From positions 20,534,708 through 20,598,707 of the forward strand of contig CM073896.1 in assembly GCA_037176705.1 (NCBI GenBank): DNA of 64,000 bases, written 5' to 3'. Source of the stretch: Molossus alvarezi. Taxonomy: Eukaryota > Chordata > Mammalia > Chiroptera > Molossidae. The position numbers and the translations under genes are program-made. The notes under the pieces were generated by a model, which was given only the letters and a program-made list of their open reading frames with translations, made no database searches and was not told the origin of the DNA. Of the stretch, positions 10,744 through 22,455 are shown piece by piece (within the stretch, counting starts at the first letter, position 1; each line of letters begins with the position of its first letter).

Positions 10744-12660
10744 GCAAGTCTCCTCGGGTGGTGACCGTAGCTACTTATGAAGAATATGGGACCTCCCTGA
10801 ACGGCAGGCACTGGACACATCTGCTGCGGGTGCTCATCTGCATTAGCAAAAGGGATGTGAAGGGAGATGAGGCCGGTGACTTGCAGGGTAGCGTTGAGGT
10901 AGGAAGAACTGAGAGAGGGAGAATGGAATAATGGTCACATTCTTGCTCGGACCTTGTAATGGCAATGCCTCCATAACCTTCCACTCCGAGTCCCCTATGA
11001 AAACAGTTTTTATAAGCTCCTACGATAGTTCTCTTTAAATCGCAGGTCTGAGTGTGCTCAGGGTGTGTCACTTGGGTGTTCAAGTGACAAAATGCAACAC
11101 AGAGTAGAAGAGAAGCTTATTTTGTCCCCTTGGGCATGCAAATGAGCTCAGCTTAAGCCCAGTAAAATTGTAGTGAAAAAAAAAAAAAAAAGATTCTCTC
11201 TGTTTTCATAAGACACGTGCAGTTTGGCACTTCAGATGTCCCCTCATTGCTATGGTACCTTCCTCCATGGCAATGGTGAAGCATTGCTTCTAACGGGGTC
11301 CAGGCACCAAGCATAATTGATGGGACTGGATCCAAAGAATCTGGGAGCTTTGCTCATGAACTCGTGTGTTGGACACAAGATCTCCAAGTAATAAATGGAG
11401 AGATTTTAATGGGAATTTGGAAGTCCTGTATCATCAAGGTAGGATTAGAGCATGTTACTGGATTCATTCTGAACGGGTCACCCCTTCCTTTTAGACTTGT
11501 AACTAAATATTTGAGTAGAATGGACTTTTGTTGTTGTCTAGAGTCACAAATTGTCCTTCCTTTAAAGTTGCTTGATGGGGCAGACTGTCTTTTCCAATCA
11601 TTTCTAGATACTAGTCGAATAATTGTCAGTGTTGGCAATACTTTTTAAATCTGTGAAGTTAAAACAATAAAAGTAACACGCTGCAAGGATTCTGACAAAA
11701 TATGACGAGGCTAAGTTTAAGGAGCATATTGCCAGTTAATAAGGAATTATTTACATACAGAAAAATACTTCAGTGAAATATATCTGGCATTCATCTAAAG
11801 AAATGCTCTCTGTTCTCTCCTCGGACTTATCAAACCCTTGCCAGATGGAGTTCTCCATCTCCCAGGCAACACTCCTGAGAAAGCAGCCCACACTGACGAA
11901 GAACTCTGCTACCAATGGGAAGAGCACACACAACCTACAGAGTCAGTTCATTAGTTTGTGTGCTGGCTTCTAAAGAATAATTGCAAAAGGCAAAATTATG
12001 ACTTTTATAAAATGATCACCAGTCAAAGCTTTTATTTAACACATAAATTTGTGAAGAAACTAATAAGAATTTACAATCAGTTTGAAGGAGTATCTGAAGA
12101 CCAACACACACACATACACACACACACACATATACACACACGTATGTATTTATATAGAAAGACAATCCAGAATGACAAATGAGTTTGCCAAAAGATGCAA
12201 AATATTTTAAATCCATAGGGCTATACAATATAATGTTGAAATCACTTATACAAATGGGTAGAAAACAGTTGTATCTATCCTGGAAATTAGTATTTCTATG
12301 GACAAAATTATCCCACTTGCACTATCTTCAGTTTTCTACAATGTACAGAGTCAAAGAAAATGAAAGTTACAAAACCAGAGAATGAAATAATTAAAAAAAA
12401 AAAAGACAAAGCCCAATAAATCATTGAAAAGACCTCCAGCAATCTTTTGCTCATTTTAATAACCCACATTGAATCTGACATGTCACTACACATACCAATT
12501 GTGTGAACCTGGTCAAACCAGTTCAACTCTTTGAAAGTCAAACTCTTACACGTAAAGAAGAAAATAATTTTCAGATCACAGGATTATAAGGTAGAATAAA
12601 TAAGTACTGTGTATAAAACCACTTTGTGTTAAATTACTTTATGAAGTTTCATTGGTAAAT
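10744..12660. other. Unique sequence with two simple repeats
   Basis: I recognise no gene or repeat family here. An A run lies at 11177-11192 and a (CA)n tract at 12104-12141. Frames of 60-102 codons occur on both strands but overlap each other, lack splice or family signals and look accidental. Confidence 0.5.
12104..12141 (+). repeat. (CA)n microsatellite, imperfect
   Basis: CA units interrupted by TA steps. Confidence 0.9.
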
Positions 12661-12689
12661 TTAGTGTTTATATACATTGTACATTTCCT

Positions 12690-12762
12690 TTTTTTAAGAT
12701 TTTTTTTTTTATTCAATTTTAGAGAGAGAGGAAGGGAGAGGGAGAGAGACAGAAACATCAAT
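12690..12762 (-). mobile_element. VES SINE 3' tail fragment
   Basis: The T run, the AGAGAGAGAGGAAGGGAGAG stretch and GAAACATCAATG match the 3' third of an antisense VES SINE. The tRNA-related part is absent, and the fragment abuts truncated L1 sequence directly. Confidence 0.7.
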
Positions 12763-12958
12763 GATTAGTAACACTGAGCATTTCTTCATGTTTCTTGGCC
12801 ATATGTATGTTCTGTTTGGAGAGGTGTCTATTAAGGTCCTCTGCCCATTTTTTAATTGGGTTCTTCGTCTTCCTTTTGTTGAGTTGTATGAGCACTCTCT
12901 ATATATATATATTGGAAATTAACCCCTTATCTGATGTATCATCGGCAATGATGTTCTC

Positions 12959-15900
12959 TCATACAGTGGGTTCCTTTTGCATTTGGATGGTTGTTTCTTT
13001 TGCTGTGCAGAAGCTTTTAAGTTTGATGTAGTCCCATGTGTTCATTTTCTCCTTGGTTTTTGTTGCCTTAAGTGATGTATCAGTGAAAATTCTGCTGCAT
13101 ATGATGTCTGCAATTTTGTTACCTGCATTTTCTTCTAGGATTTTTATGGATTCACGAGTCACATTTAAGTCTTTTATCCATTTTGAGTTTATTCTTGTGA
13201 TTCTTGTGTAAGGTGTAAGTTGGTGGTCTATTTTCATTTTTTTTTTTTTGCATGTACCTGTCCAATTTACCCAACACCATTTATTAAAGAGGCTGCCATT
13301 ACTCAATAGTATGCTCTTGCCACCTTTGTCAAGTATGAATTGAGCATAATGTCTTGGGTCAATTTCTGGGTTTTCTATTCTGTTCCATTGATCTATATGC
13401 CTGTTCTTGTACCAGTACCAGGCTGTTTTGATTACAGTGACTTTGTAGGATAGCCTGATATCTGGTATTGGGATCCCACCTATTTTGTCCTTCTTTTTCA
13501 AGATTGCTGTGGCTATTCAGGATCTTTTTTGGTTCCATATGAACTTTTGAAGTATTCTAGTTCAGTGGTATTTTAATGGGGATTGCACTGAATTTATAGA
13601 TTACTTTGGGTACTATGGACATTTTAATGATATTAATTATTCCAACCCATGAACAAGGTGTGTGCTTCCACTTTTTTATATCTTCCTCTATTTCCTTTTT
13701 CAATAACCTGTAATTTTCTGCAAATAGGTCCTTTATTTCTTAGGTTAAGTTTATTCCTAAGTATCTTAAATTTTTTATTTCGATGGTAAATGGGATTGTT
13801 ATTTTTAGTTTCCCTTTCTGTGAGTTTATTATTGGTATATAAGAATGTCATCAATTTCTTTTTTTTTTTTATCCTCACCCGAGGACATTTTTCCATTTTT
13901 TGTTCAGATAGAGTGGGAGGGAGAGAGAGGAACAGAGAGAGAGAGAGAAACATCGATGTGAAAGGAACACATCGAGTGGCTGCCACCCGCACAACCGACC
14001 AGGGCCGGGGACAAACTGCAACTGAGGTACGCGACCTTAGCGGGAACCAAACCCGGGTCTCTCAGGACCGCAGGCCGACGCTCTAACCGCTGAGCCAAAC
14101 CGGCCAGGGCAAGAATGCCAAATTTGTTTATTAAATATAGTAGATTTTTTAAAAAGTTTTTAGGATTTTCTATGTATAATATTATGTTATCTGCAAATAA
14201 TGACAATTTCACTTTCTCCTTTCCAATTTGGATTACATTTATTTTTTTCTTCTTGTCTGATTGCTGTGGCTAAGACTTTCAGTACTGTTAAATAAGAGAG
14301 GGAAAAGTGGGCATCCCTGTCTTGCTCATATTCTTAAGAAAAGTGCTTTTATGTTGGCTATAGGTCATTCATAAATGGCCTTTATTATGTCAAGATATGA
14401 TCCCTCTATTCCCACATTACTGAGCACTTTTACCAGAAATGGGTGCTGGATTGTGTTGAATGCTTTTTTAGCATCTATTGATATGATCATATGATTTTTT
14501 ACTTCCATTTTGTTTATGTGGTGTAACACATTTATTGATTTGCAAATATTGTACCAGCCATGCATCCCTGAGATGAATCTCACTTACTTATGGTGAATAA
14601 TTTTTTTTGATGTATTGTTGCTAGATCCAATTTGCTAGTATTTTGTTCAGGATATTGTCATCTATGTTCATAAGGGATATTGGCCTATAGTTTCTTTCTT
14701 TGTAGTGTCTTTATCTGGTTTTGGAATTAGAAGTATGGGCCTCCTAAAACGAGTTTGGAAGTTTTCCTTCTTCTTGAATTATTTGAAATAGTTTGAGGAG
14801 ACTGGGTGTTAGTTCTTCTTTGAATGTTTGGTAAAATTCCCCCGTGAAGCCATCTGGGCCGGGGCTTTTGTTTGCAGGGAGGGTCTTGATTACATCTTCA
14901 ATTTTCTTCCTTGTTATTGGTTTGTTCAAGTGTTCTATCTCTTCCTGGTTCAGTTTTGGGAGACTATGTGTTTCTATAAATTTGTCCATTTTGCTTACAT
15001 TATTCAACTTGTTGCTGTAAAATTAGTATTTGTTAATGATCCTTTGTATTTCTGTGGTGTCAGTTGTTACTTCTCCTCTTTTATTTCTGATTTTGTGTAT
15101 TTCGGTTCTCTTTCTTTGTTTCTTGGTGAGTCTAGCTAGTGGGTCCATTAATATTTTTTACCTTTTGAAAGAACCAGCTCTTTGTTTAATTGATCTTTTC
15201 AATTGTTTTTTTTTTTTTTTTTCGGTCTCTATGTTTTTTATTTCTCCTCTGATCTTTACTATTTCTTTTCGTCTACTTGCTCTGAGGTTTTCTTTTTGTT
15301 TGCTTTCTAGTTCTTTAAGTAGTAAGGTTAAGTAATCTATAATTTTTTTTCCCATTTTTCTTGAGGTAGGCCTGCAGTGCTATGAACTTCCTTCTCAGAA
15401 CTGCTTTTGCTACATCCCAGAGATTTTGTGTTGTTCTATGTTCATTTTCAATGGTTTCCAGGAAGTTTTTAATTTCTTCCTTGATCTCCTTGGTAACCCT
15501 TTTGTTGTTTAATAACATGCTATTTAGCCTCCATATGTTGAAATGTCTTTGCATGTTCTTGTTGCAAATGATTTCTTGTTTCATGTCATTGTGATCTGAG
15601 AAGATGCTTGATATAATTTCAGTCTTCTTGAACATGTACAGACTTAGTTTGTGTCCTAACATGTGGTCTGTCTTTGAGAATGTCCCATGTACACTTGAGA
15701 AGAATGTGAATTCTGCAGTTTTGGGGTGTAATTCTCTGTAAATATCTATTAAGTCCATTTGGTCTAGTGCTTCATTTAGAGTCTCTGTTTCCTTGCTAAT
15801 TTTTTGTCTAGAGGATCTATCCAGTGATGTCAGCAGGGTATTGAAGTCCCCTGCTATGATTGTATCACTATTAATTTCTCCCTTGAAGTCCTCCAGAAGA

Positions 15901-16265
15901 GTTATAATATATTTTGGTGCTCCTATATTGGATGCATATATGTTTACCAAGGTTATATCTTCCTGTTGGATAAATCCTTTCAGTATTATGTAGTGGCCTT
16001 CTTTGTCTCTAGTTATGGCCTTCATTTTGAAATCTATTTTATCAGATATGAGTATTGCTACCTCAGTTTTTGTTTTCCTTTCCATTTGCTTGGAAACTTT
16101 TTTCCATCCCTTCACTTTCAACCTATGTGAGTCTTTGTTGTGAGGTGGGTCTTTTGTAAACAAAATATATATGGATCATGCTTTCTTATCCAATCAGATA
16201 CTCTGTGTCTTTTGATGGGAGCATTCAAACCATTTACATTTAAGGTGATGATTGATATGTACTTA
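12959..16265 (-). pseudogene. L1 ORF2 (endonuclease/reverse transcriptase) remnant
   Basis: On the minus strand the endonuclease domain starts at about 16265 (LNVNGLN) and continues to about 15500. GDFNT and SDHN motifs survive, but the catalytic glutamate of the usual QETH motif reads QKTH (about 16145-16165). The reverse transcriptase fingers and palm follow (15000-14150), with [19 protein letters not shown], and FADN where FADD is expected, so a metal-binding aspartate is lost. A VES insertion splits the domain at 13859-14110. The C-terminal part (13501-12959) keeps [18 protein letters not shown]. Several frameshifts and stops are present, so this is a dead copy. Confidence 0.9.
13859..14110 (-). 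mobile_element. VES SINE nested in L1 ORF2
   Basis: A full antisense copy. It has a T run, then ATCCTCACCCGAGGACATTT, a GA-rich body, ACATCGATGTGAAAGG, CACATCGAGTGGCTGCCACC, and the reverse of the B box (GGAACCAAACCC) and of the head (CTGAGCCAAACCGGCCAGGG). The L1 target AAGAATGTCA (13841-13850) is repeated as AAGAATGCCA (14111-14120). It belongs to the same subfamily as the copies at 48304 and 55622. Confidence 0.95.
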
Positions 16266-16364
16266 TTTATTGCCATTTTTGTTTAGTGTGGTTATATTTT
16301 TCTTCCTATTTCTTCTGCTAATTACAGCAGTCTTTTTAACATTTCTTGCAGTGGTGGTTTAGTG

Positions 16365-17230
16365 TTAATGTATGCTCTTAGCCTTTTTTGTTTGTTTGCT
16401 TTTTTCTGGGAAGCTCTTTATTTGACCTTCTATTTTGAATGATAGCCTTGCTGGGTAGAGTAGTCTTGGATTCAGATTCTTGGTTTTCATAACCTCGATT
16501 ACTTCATGCCATTTCCTTCTGGCCTGTAGTGTTTCTGATGAGAAGTTAGCTGATGGTCTTATGGAGGTCACTTTGTAGGTAACCTGTTGCTTATGTCTTT
16601 CTGCCTTTAGGATTCTCTCTTTGTCTTTGACTTTTGGCATTTTAATTACTATGTGTCTTGGTGTGGGCCTGTTTGGGTTCTTCTTACTTGGGGCTTTCTG
16701 TTCTGTGCCTCTTGAACTTGAATACCTTCTTTCTTCGCCAAGTTAGGAAAGTTTTCTGTCACTATTTCTTGAAATATATTCTCTAACCCTTGCCCATTTT
16801 CTTCTTCTTTGAGGACTCCTATGATGCGAATGTTGTTATGTTTCCAGTTGTCTCACAGTTGTCTTAAGCAGTCTTCTTGTTTTTTTAATTTGTTTTCTTT
16901 TGGTTTTCTGATTGATTGATTTTTTTTTACCCTGTCTTCTTATTCACTGAAGTGGTCCTTAGCTTCCACTACTCTGCTACTTATTCCTTCTAATGTGTTC
17001 TTTAGTTCTGCTATGCCATTCTTTATTTCCACTCTTCATTTCCACTTGGTTGGTTTTCAGTGTTTCTATATCTTTACTCATGGTGTTGAGTTTCTTTCTC
17101 ATGCTGTTGAGCTTCCTTATGACCATGGCTCTGAACTCTACCTCTGATAACTTGCTTAATTGCATTTTATTTATCTCATCTTCAGTAGAATTCTCTTGTT
17201 CTTTCACTTGGGATTTGTTTGTTTGTTTGT
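16365..17230 (-). pseudogene. L1 ORF1 (RNA-binding protein) remnant
   Basis: The N-terminal coiled-coil part is readable at 17207-16977, with a heptad-like run ending in KSGNKEWHSRTKEHI. The C-terminal part is readable at 16640-16365, with KVKDKERILKAERHKQQVTY, then SSETLQARRKWHEV and NPRLLYPARLSFKIEG. The two parts are in separate frames with stops between them. In L1 this protein trimerises and packages the L1 RNA. This copy cannot make a full product. Confidence 0.88.
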
Positions 17231-18097
17231 TTGATCATTTTGGCTATCTCAGTATGTCTTCGAGCATGCCAAATTTTCCTTGTGGGTGTTGGTGATCTGC
17301 TTTTTGTGGCTCCCTCTACTAGGTTTTGATGAGTGTGGGAGGAGCCACATAAAACACCACTGTCAAGTCTTACTTTCCTGGGTAGATATGCAAGCCCAGG
17401 AAAGGAACAGTTATCCTCTACCTTTTTGGCTGGAGGCTATTAGTCTCAGTTGATGAACCTTATGTTGTAGCCCTTAGCTGAATAAATAACTCCCTCAGGT
17501 GTCCAGGGTAAGAGAATTTCCAGAGGATGGAGCAGGTGCTGGTTGTTAATGTGCCTCAATTTGCATTTCTCTGGCCCTGTTGGGTGGCATTAAATCTCCA
17601 AAGGAGGGGCTGCTGCTTCTCTCCAGGGCTCCAGGAAAGCACTCTCAGAGCAAGATGGCCACTGTCCTGTCCAGCTGTGATGCAGCAAAAACTCTCAGAG
17701 GCCTCCAAGTCCCTCGTATACCCACACAGTTCCAGTCCCGTCTGCCCTCCCTCTCCCAGTTCCCAAGGTGAGTAGCTGTAGCTAATTTAGTTTTCCATCC
17801 TGGCCCTCAGTGCTGTAGAGTCCACTTGGGATTTTAACCCTGAGGGAGCTGCTCACATCCATAACAGTTGCTGTTCATGGGCTACCAGCCTACCCTCTTA
17901 TGCTCCCACAGACCTACCAAGCTCGATTCAGTGTCCTTTTTTTCCCCTGTACCTTGTTATATGGGTCCTCTCCAGCTGCTTTTCTGTTGCTTTTTCCTAA
18001 AGATTTGTCTTTATTTGTAATTCCAGTTTGGTCCTGGGAGATGATCTGTGTAGCTTCCATTCATTCCTCTGCCATTTTGGAATCTCCAGGAAAATAG

Positions 18098-18429
18098 TAT
18101 TTTACAAAAAAATTTGTGAAGGAAGCTATTTCAAAAAAAGTAGTAAAAAAAATATCTGAATAAAAACTGAGAAACAGAAGATTAATAAAACTATGACAAC
18201 TTATAGATAAAATATTTTTATTGGAATAGGAACAGAAAATGCAAAATATTTTGAAATAGAGAGGAGCTTGTTGTATTCAAGGATGTAAAAACAAACACAA
18301 AAAAAAATCAACTCTTCCCAATTTGATTATTTAGACAAATTAGTAAAATTAACACATGAAGTCGCAGAGGTATATACAGACAAGAAAGGGCAAAACCTTA
18401 ATTATCTTAATAAGATATTTGTATTTTAA
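18098..18429. other. A-rich unassigned sequence
   Basis: Nothing recognised between the L1 5' end and the L2 fragment. Confidence 0.5.
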
Positions 18430-18478
18430 CTTATGTGCAATAAAATGCCATTGAATAATTTTAAGCAGTGGTATAACT
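18430..18478 (-). mobile_element. L2 LINE fragment, left part, split by L1
   Basis: The segment around TTTTAAGCAGTGGTATAACT matches the antisense of an L2 ORF2 region. The rest of the same segment resumes at about 20583, after the L1 insertion. Confidence 0.6.
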
Positions 18479-20575
18479 TAAAAAAAGAGTTGTGGTTTTT
18501 TTATGTATGACCTTTGTTATATTAAGACATCCTGATCCCTGTATTCCAACTTTGCTGAGCATCCTTATCAGAAAAGGGTGCAGGATTTTGTCAAATGCCT
18601 TTTCAGAATCTATTGATATGATCATATAATTTTTATCTTTCATTTTGTTTATGTGATGTATAACATTTATTGATTTTTGAATTTTGTACCAGCCTTGCAT
18701 CCCTGGGATAAATCCCCCTTGGTCATGCTGAATAATTTTTTTAATATATAAAATATATTTGAACATCTGATTTGCTCATATTTTGTTGAGGATTTTGGCA
18801 TCTATGTTCACCAGGGATATTGGCTGTTAGTTTTCTTTCTTTGTAGTGTCTTTATCTCATTTTGAAATTCGGGCCTCATAAAAAGAGCTTGGAAGTCTTC
18901 CTTCTTTTGAAATTTTTGGAATTGTTTGAGGAGAAGTGGTGTTAATTTTTTGAATTTTGGTAAAAGTCCCCTGTGAAGCCGCCCAGACCCGGGCTTTAGT
19001 TTGCTGTGAGTTTATTGATTACAGCTTCAATTTTCCTGGTTGATATTGGTTTGTTCAAGTTCTATATTTTGACTCTTCCAGGTTCAGTTTTGGGAGACTG
19101 TGTAATTCTAAGAATTTGTTCATTTTGCCTAGGTTGTCCAATCTGTTGGCATATAATTGTTCATAGTATTTTCTAACAATCCTTTGTATTTATGTGGTGT
19201 CAACTGATACTTCTCGGCTTTCATTGATGATTTTGTTTATTTGAGTCCTCTCTCTTTGTTTCTTGGTGAGTCTGGCTAAAGGTTCATCAATCTTGTTTAT
19301 CTTTTCAAAGACCCACCTCTTGGTTTCATTGATCTTTTGAAGAATGAACTCAAAATGGATAAAAGACTTAAATGTAGCTCATGAAACCATAAAAATCCTA
19401 GAAGAAAATGTAGGCAGAAAAATCTCAGACATCATACGTAGTGGAATTTTCACTGATACATCACCTAGGCCAAGAGAAACAAAGGAAAAAAAAAAGAATA
19501 AACATGACTACATCAAACTGAAAAGATTCTGCATGGCAAAAGAAAGCAGCATCAAATAGAAAAGGGAGCCCACTCTCTCTGGGAGAACATATTTGCTAAT
19601 GATACATTGAATAAGGGTTACTATCCAAAATATATAGAGTACTCATACAACTCAACAAAAGGAAGACAAACAATTCAATTAAAAAATAGGCACAGGACCT
19701 GAACAGACACTTCCCCAAACAGGACATACAGATGGCCAGGAGACATGAAAAAATGCTCAACATCACTAATCATCAGACAGATGCAACTTAAAATGACTAT
19801 GGGATATCACCTCACACCTGCCAGAATGGCAGCTATCATCAAATCCTCAAACAACAAATATTGGTAAGGATGTAGAGAAAAGGGTACTCTAGTGCAATGC
19901 TAGTGGGGATGCAGACTGGTGCAGCCACTATGGAAAACACTGTGGTGTTACCTAAAAGAAACTGAAAATGGCACTGCATTTGATGCAGTTATTCCACTTC
20001 TAAGAATATATCCTAAGAAGCCTGAAATACCAATCAGAAAGAATATATGCACTTGTATGTTCATAGCAGCACCATTTTAAGTAGCTAAGATATGTGAAAA
20101 ATCCAAGTATCCATCAGTAGATGAGTGGATAAAAAAGCTGTAGTACATTTATACAATGGAATATTATGCAGCTGTAAGAAAGAAAGATCTGTTATCCTTT
20201 GAGGCGACATAAAGGGACCTGGAGAGTATTATGCTGAGTGAAGTAAGCCAGCCAGAGAAAGACAATTAACACATGTTCTTACTTATTTATGGAATATCAT
20301 GAACAAAAATGTTGTCAATTGAAATAGATCCAGAGGAATGGAAGTAGGGACAGACTGACAAACCTCAGAGAGAAGGGGGTTGGGGGTGGAAAGAGATAAA
20401 CCAAAGAACTTATGTGCATATATGCACAACCAATGAACACAGACCATTTGGGGAAATCAGGAGGGGGTAAAAGTAGGGAGGGGAGGTCAATGGAGATAAA
20501 AGGGGAGACATCTGTAATACTTTCAGCAATAAACAAACAAACAAACAAACAAAAACAAATAGATCTGTGTTTGTA
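18479..20575 (+). mobile_element. 5'-inverted (twin-primed) LINE-1 insertion
   Basis: The left part (18479-19336) is antisense reverse transcriptase sequence; the right part (19337-20575) is sense ORF2 C-terminus plus 3' UTR ending in an AAAC-repeat tail. In the left part GFIPGMQGWYK and ISIDSEKAFDKI are legible on the minus strand. In the right part WIKDLNV and EENVGRKISDI are legible on the plus strand. The two halves are not adjacent in L1: roughly 1.1-1.2 kb of ORF2 between them is missing. This inverted-then-sense arrangement is what twin priming produces. Stops and frameshifts make it non-coding. Confidence 0.88.
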
Positions 20576-20582
20576 CAAAGAA

Positions 20583-21060
20583 AAAATAATTTAGGGCTAC
20601 TGTGAGGAAAATGGATTGGCAGTGTGACTGTGATTCAAGATTGCCATCAGGGATCGATTCAAATTTGTAGAAGGAATAATCTACGTATTTGATAAGAATG
20701 TCTGAGACCAGAATGTTGACAGTTGAGGTCAAAATAAGTGGTTGAATTTGTCTTGTATGTAGAAAATATACAATTTACTTATGGAGTGAATGAGGTGGAG
20801 TGAGAGAAAGGAACACATCAAGGATGATTTTTTAGCTCCTTGACTAATGTAATAGAAACAACAGAGTACCATTTGCTAATGTGGGGTGAGTCGAAGGTGA
20901 TGTCAGAAAAGCTGTGCATTCACGTATATGTGTGAAATAAGAAATCAACTTGAAATTTCTCAAATTCAGCATGTGGAAACAATCTAAATAATTGAAAAAT
21001 AAGGAAATAAGGCCTCTGAATGCGGAATCTCTAGCGTAATGGGGATGAATGCATTTGGGA
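20583..21060 (-). mobile_element. L2 LINE fragment, right part
   Basis: GGCTACTGTGAGGAAAATGG, then AGAAAGGAACACATCAAGGA and TTTTTAGCTCCTTGACTAAT, follow the antisense L2 ORF2 order. This continues the fragment at 18430-18478 across the L1 insertion. The right limit is uncertain. Confidence 0.6.
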
Positions 21061-21240
21061 ATTACTGACTCAAGAATGGTTCACTGATGTGGACAGGGAA
21101 GAGAAGAGCATCTGGAGCATCAGTTGGGTGCTCATTTTTCAAGATTGCTAATAGCACAGTACATGTGAATGCTAAGGAGACTCTTTAGAAATAGAAGACT
21201 GCTAGGAGACAGTGAGTGCGATTTCTGAAGGAGGGTGTTT

Positions 21241-21425
21241 TTAAAGCATCTTTTATTATGAAAAAATTTACACAGAAACAAAAGTAGAAAGACTAGTATA
21301 ATAAACTCTCATGTCTTTCTAACCCAGTTTCAAGTTTTCAACATACGTATGACTAATCTTGTTTCACTCATACTTTCTATGCTTTCTCCCTTCTACCACT
21401 CCCAGCTGGTATTTTAAAGAAACTG
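21241..21425 (-). mobile_element. Possible old L1M fragment, split by a SINE
   Basis: The block with ACACAGAAACAAAAGTAGAA, then CTCATGTCTTTCTAACCCAG and CAACATACGTATGACTAATC, resembles an old mammal-wide LINE 3' region that I recognise but cannot name firmly. It seems to continue after the VES, near 21736. Confidence 0.4.
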
Positions 21426-21435
21426 CCAAAAATCT

Positions 21436-21725
21436 GCCTTGGCTGGTTTGACTCTGCAGTTGGAGCGTCGGCCTATAGACTGGAGGGTCATGGGTTTCAT
21501 TCCTGGTCAAGAGCATGCACAGGGGTGGCAGGTTTGATCCCTGGCCCCGGTCGGGGTTGTGTGGGAAGCAACCAATCAATGTATCTGTCTCACATCAATA
21601 TTCCTTTCTCTCTCCATTCCTCTCTCCCTCCCTCCCTTCCTTCCATTGTATGTAAACATCAATTGAGGAATGTCCTTGAGTGAGAATTAAAAAAAAACTA
21701 CATTAAAAAAATTAAAGAAAAAATA
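21436..21725 (+). mobile_element. VES SINE
   Basis: A diverged copy. It has the head GCCTTGGCTGGTTTGACTC, a body with GATCCCTGGCCCCGGTCGGG and AAGCAACCAATCAATGTA, a T/C-rich stretch and an A-rich tail. Flanks CCAAAAATCT (21426-21435) and CCAAAAACTT (21726-21735) form an imperfect duplication. Confidence 0.88.
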
Positions 21726-21829
21726 CCAAAAACTTATTATTTTTTCTATAAATACCTGAAAGGTTGAAATATTGAGAAAGTAAGCAAAAATAAGATCTAG
21801 AACACAGATATGCCTAGATATAAGTACTC

Positions 21830-22380
21830 AGTTAGTTTTAAAATAAAGAGTTCATGGTGAAAGTTTAAAATTGCAGAGCAATTCTAAAGCAGCTACTATA
21901 AGGAATAAGAGAAATTGTAAGAGGAAAAACTATTCACTATCTTTGAAAAAATAACTTTTACTCTTTATATAAAAACATAACTTGTTCATTATGAAAAATA
22001 AAAACAACAAAGAAACTCTACAGTGTCTCATTCAGAAACGAGGATGGTGTGTATGCTTGTGTGTGTGTGTAAAGACAACTGTCTATAGTGTATCAATATA
22101 GATAAAAAAGGAGTTGATGATGGTATTTTCTAAAAATATCTCTGGCTTCTATGAGAGTTTAATTATGTCAGTGCAGTTCCATAAAGTTCAATTAACCTCT
22201 GCCATAATTACTTTCTTAACACTTCTTAAAATTTAAATTGACATTCACTTGTCTTTCATAATCATGATCACCCTTTCGAAAAATAACTATTAGGAAATTT
22301 CTTTAGAAACCATTATTTTTAAGTGCAGAATGACTCCTTCACAAAGTAATGAGATAGATAGATACATGATATAGAGATAT
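21830..22380. other. Unassigned AT-rich sequence
   Basis: Nothing recognised except a short (TG)n near 22056. Confidence 0.5.
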
Positions 22381-22384
22381 GTAG

Positions 22385-22455
22385 ATACATAGCTGGGTGA
22401 GGGGACAGAGGGTGTGGGAAATGGGGGACATCTGTAATATGTCAACAAGAAAAAA
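22385..22455 (+). mobile_element. Tiny L1 3' end fragment
   Basis: GGGTGAGGGGACAGAGGG and GGGGGACATCTGTAATATG correspond to the last bases of the bat L1 3' UTR, as seen intact at 20440-20530, followed by an A-rich tail. This looks like an extreme 5' truncation. Confidence 0.6.

Larger units (their letters stand above)
12761..18092 (-). mobile_element. Nearly complete LINE-1, antisense, 3'-truncated
   Basis: Read on the minus strand, this holds a 5' UTR (about 18090-17250), ORF1 (17230-16365), a short spacer, and ORF2 (about 16265 down to the left boundary). The last part of ORF2 and the 3' UTR are missing at the junction with the VES fragment. Its own span is about 5.1 kb once the nested VES is removed. 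Frameshifts and stops break both frames, so it is inactive. No duplication is expected because the 3' end is lost. Confidence 0.93.

Noticed and set aside
13904..14212. 102-codon minus-strand frame with a serine-rich tail
   Set aside because: It is a chance fusion of L1 reverse transcriptase codons with the inserted VES SINE.
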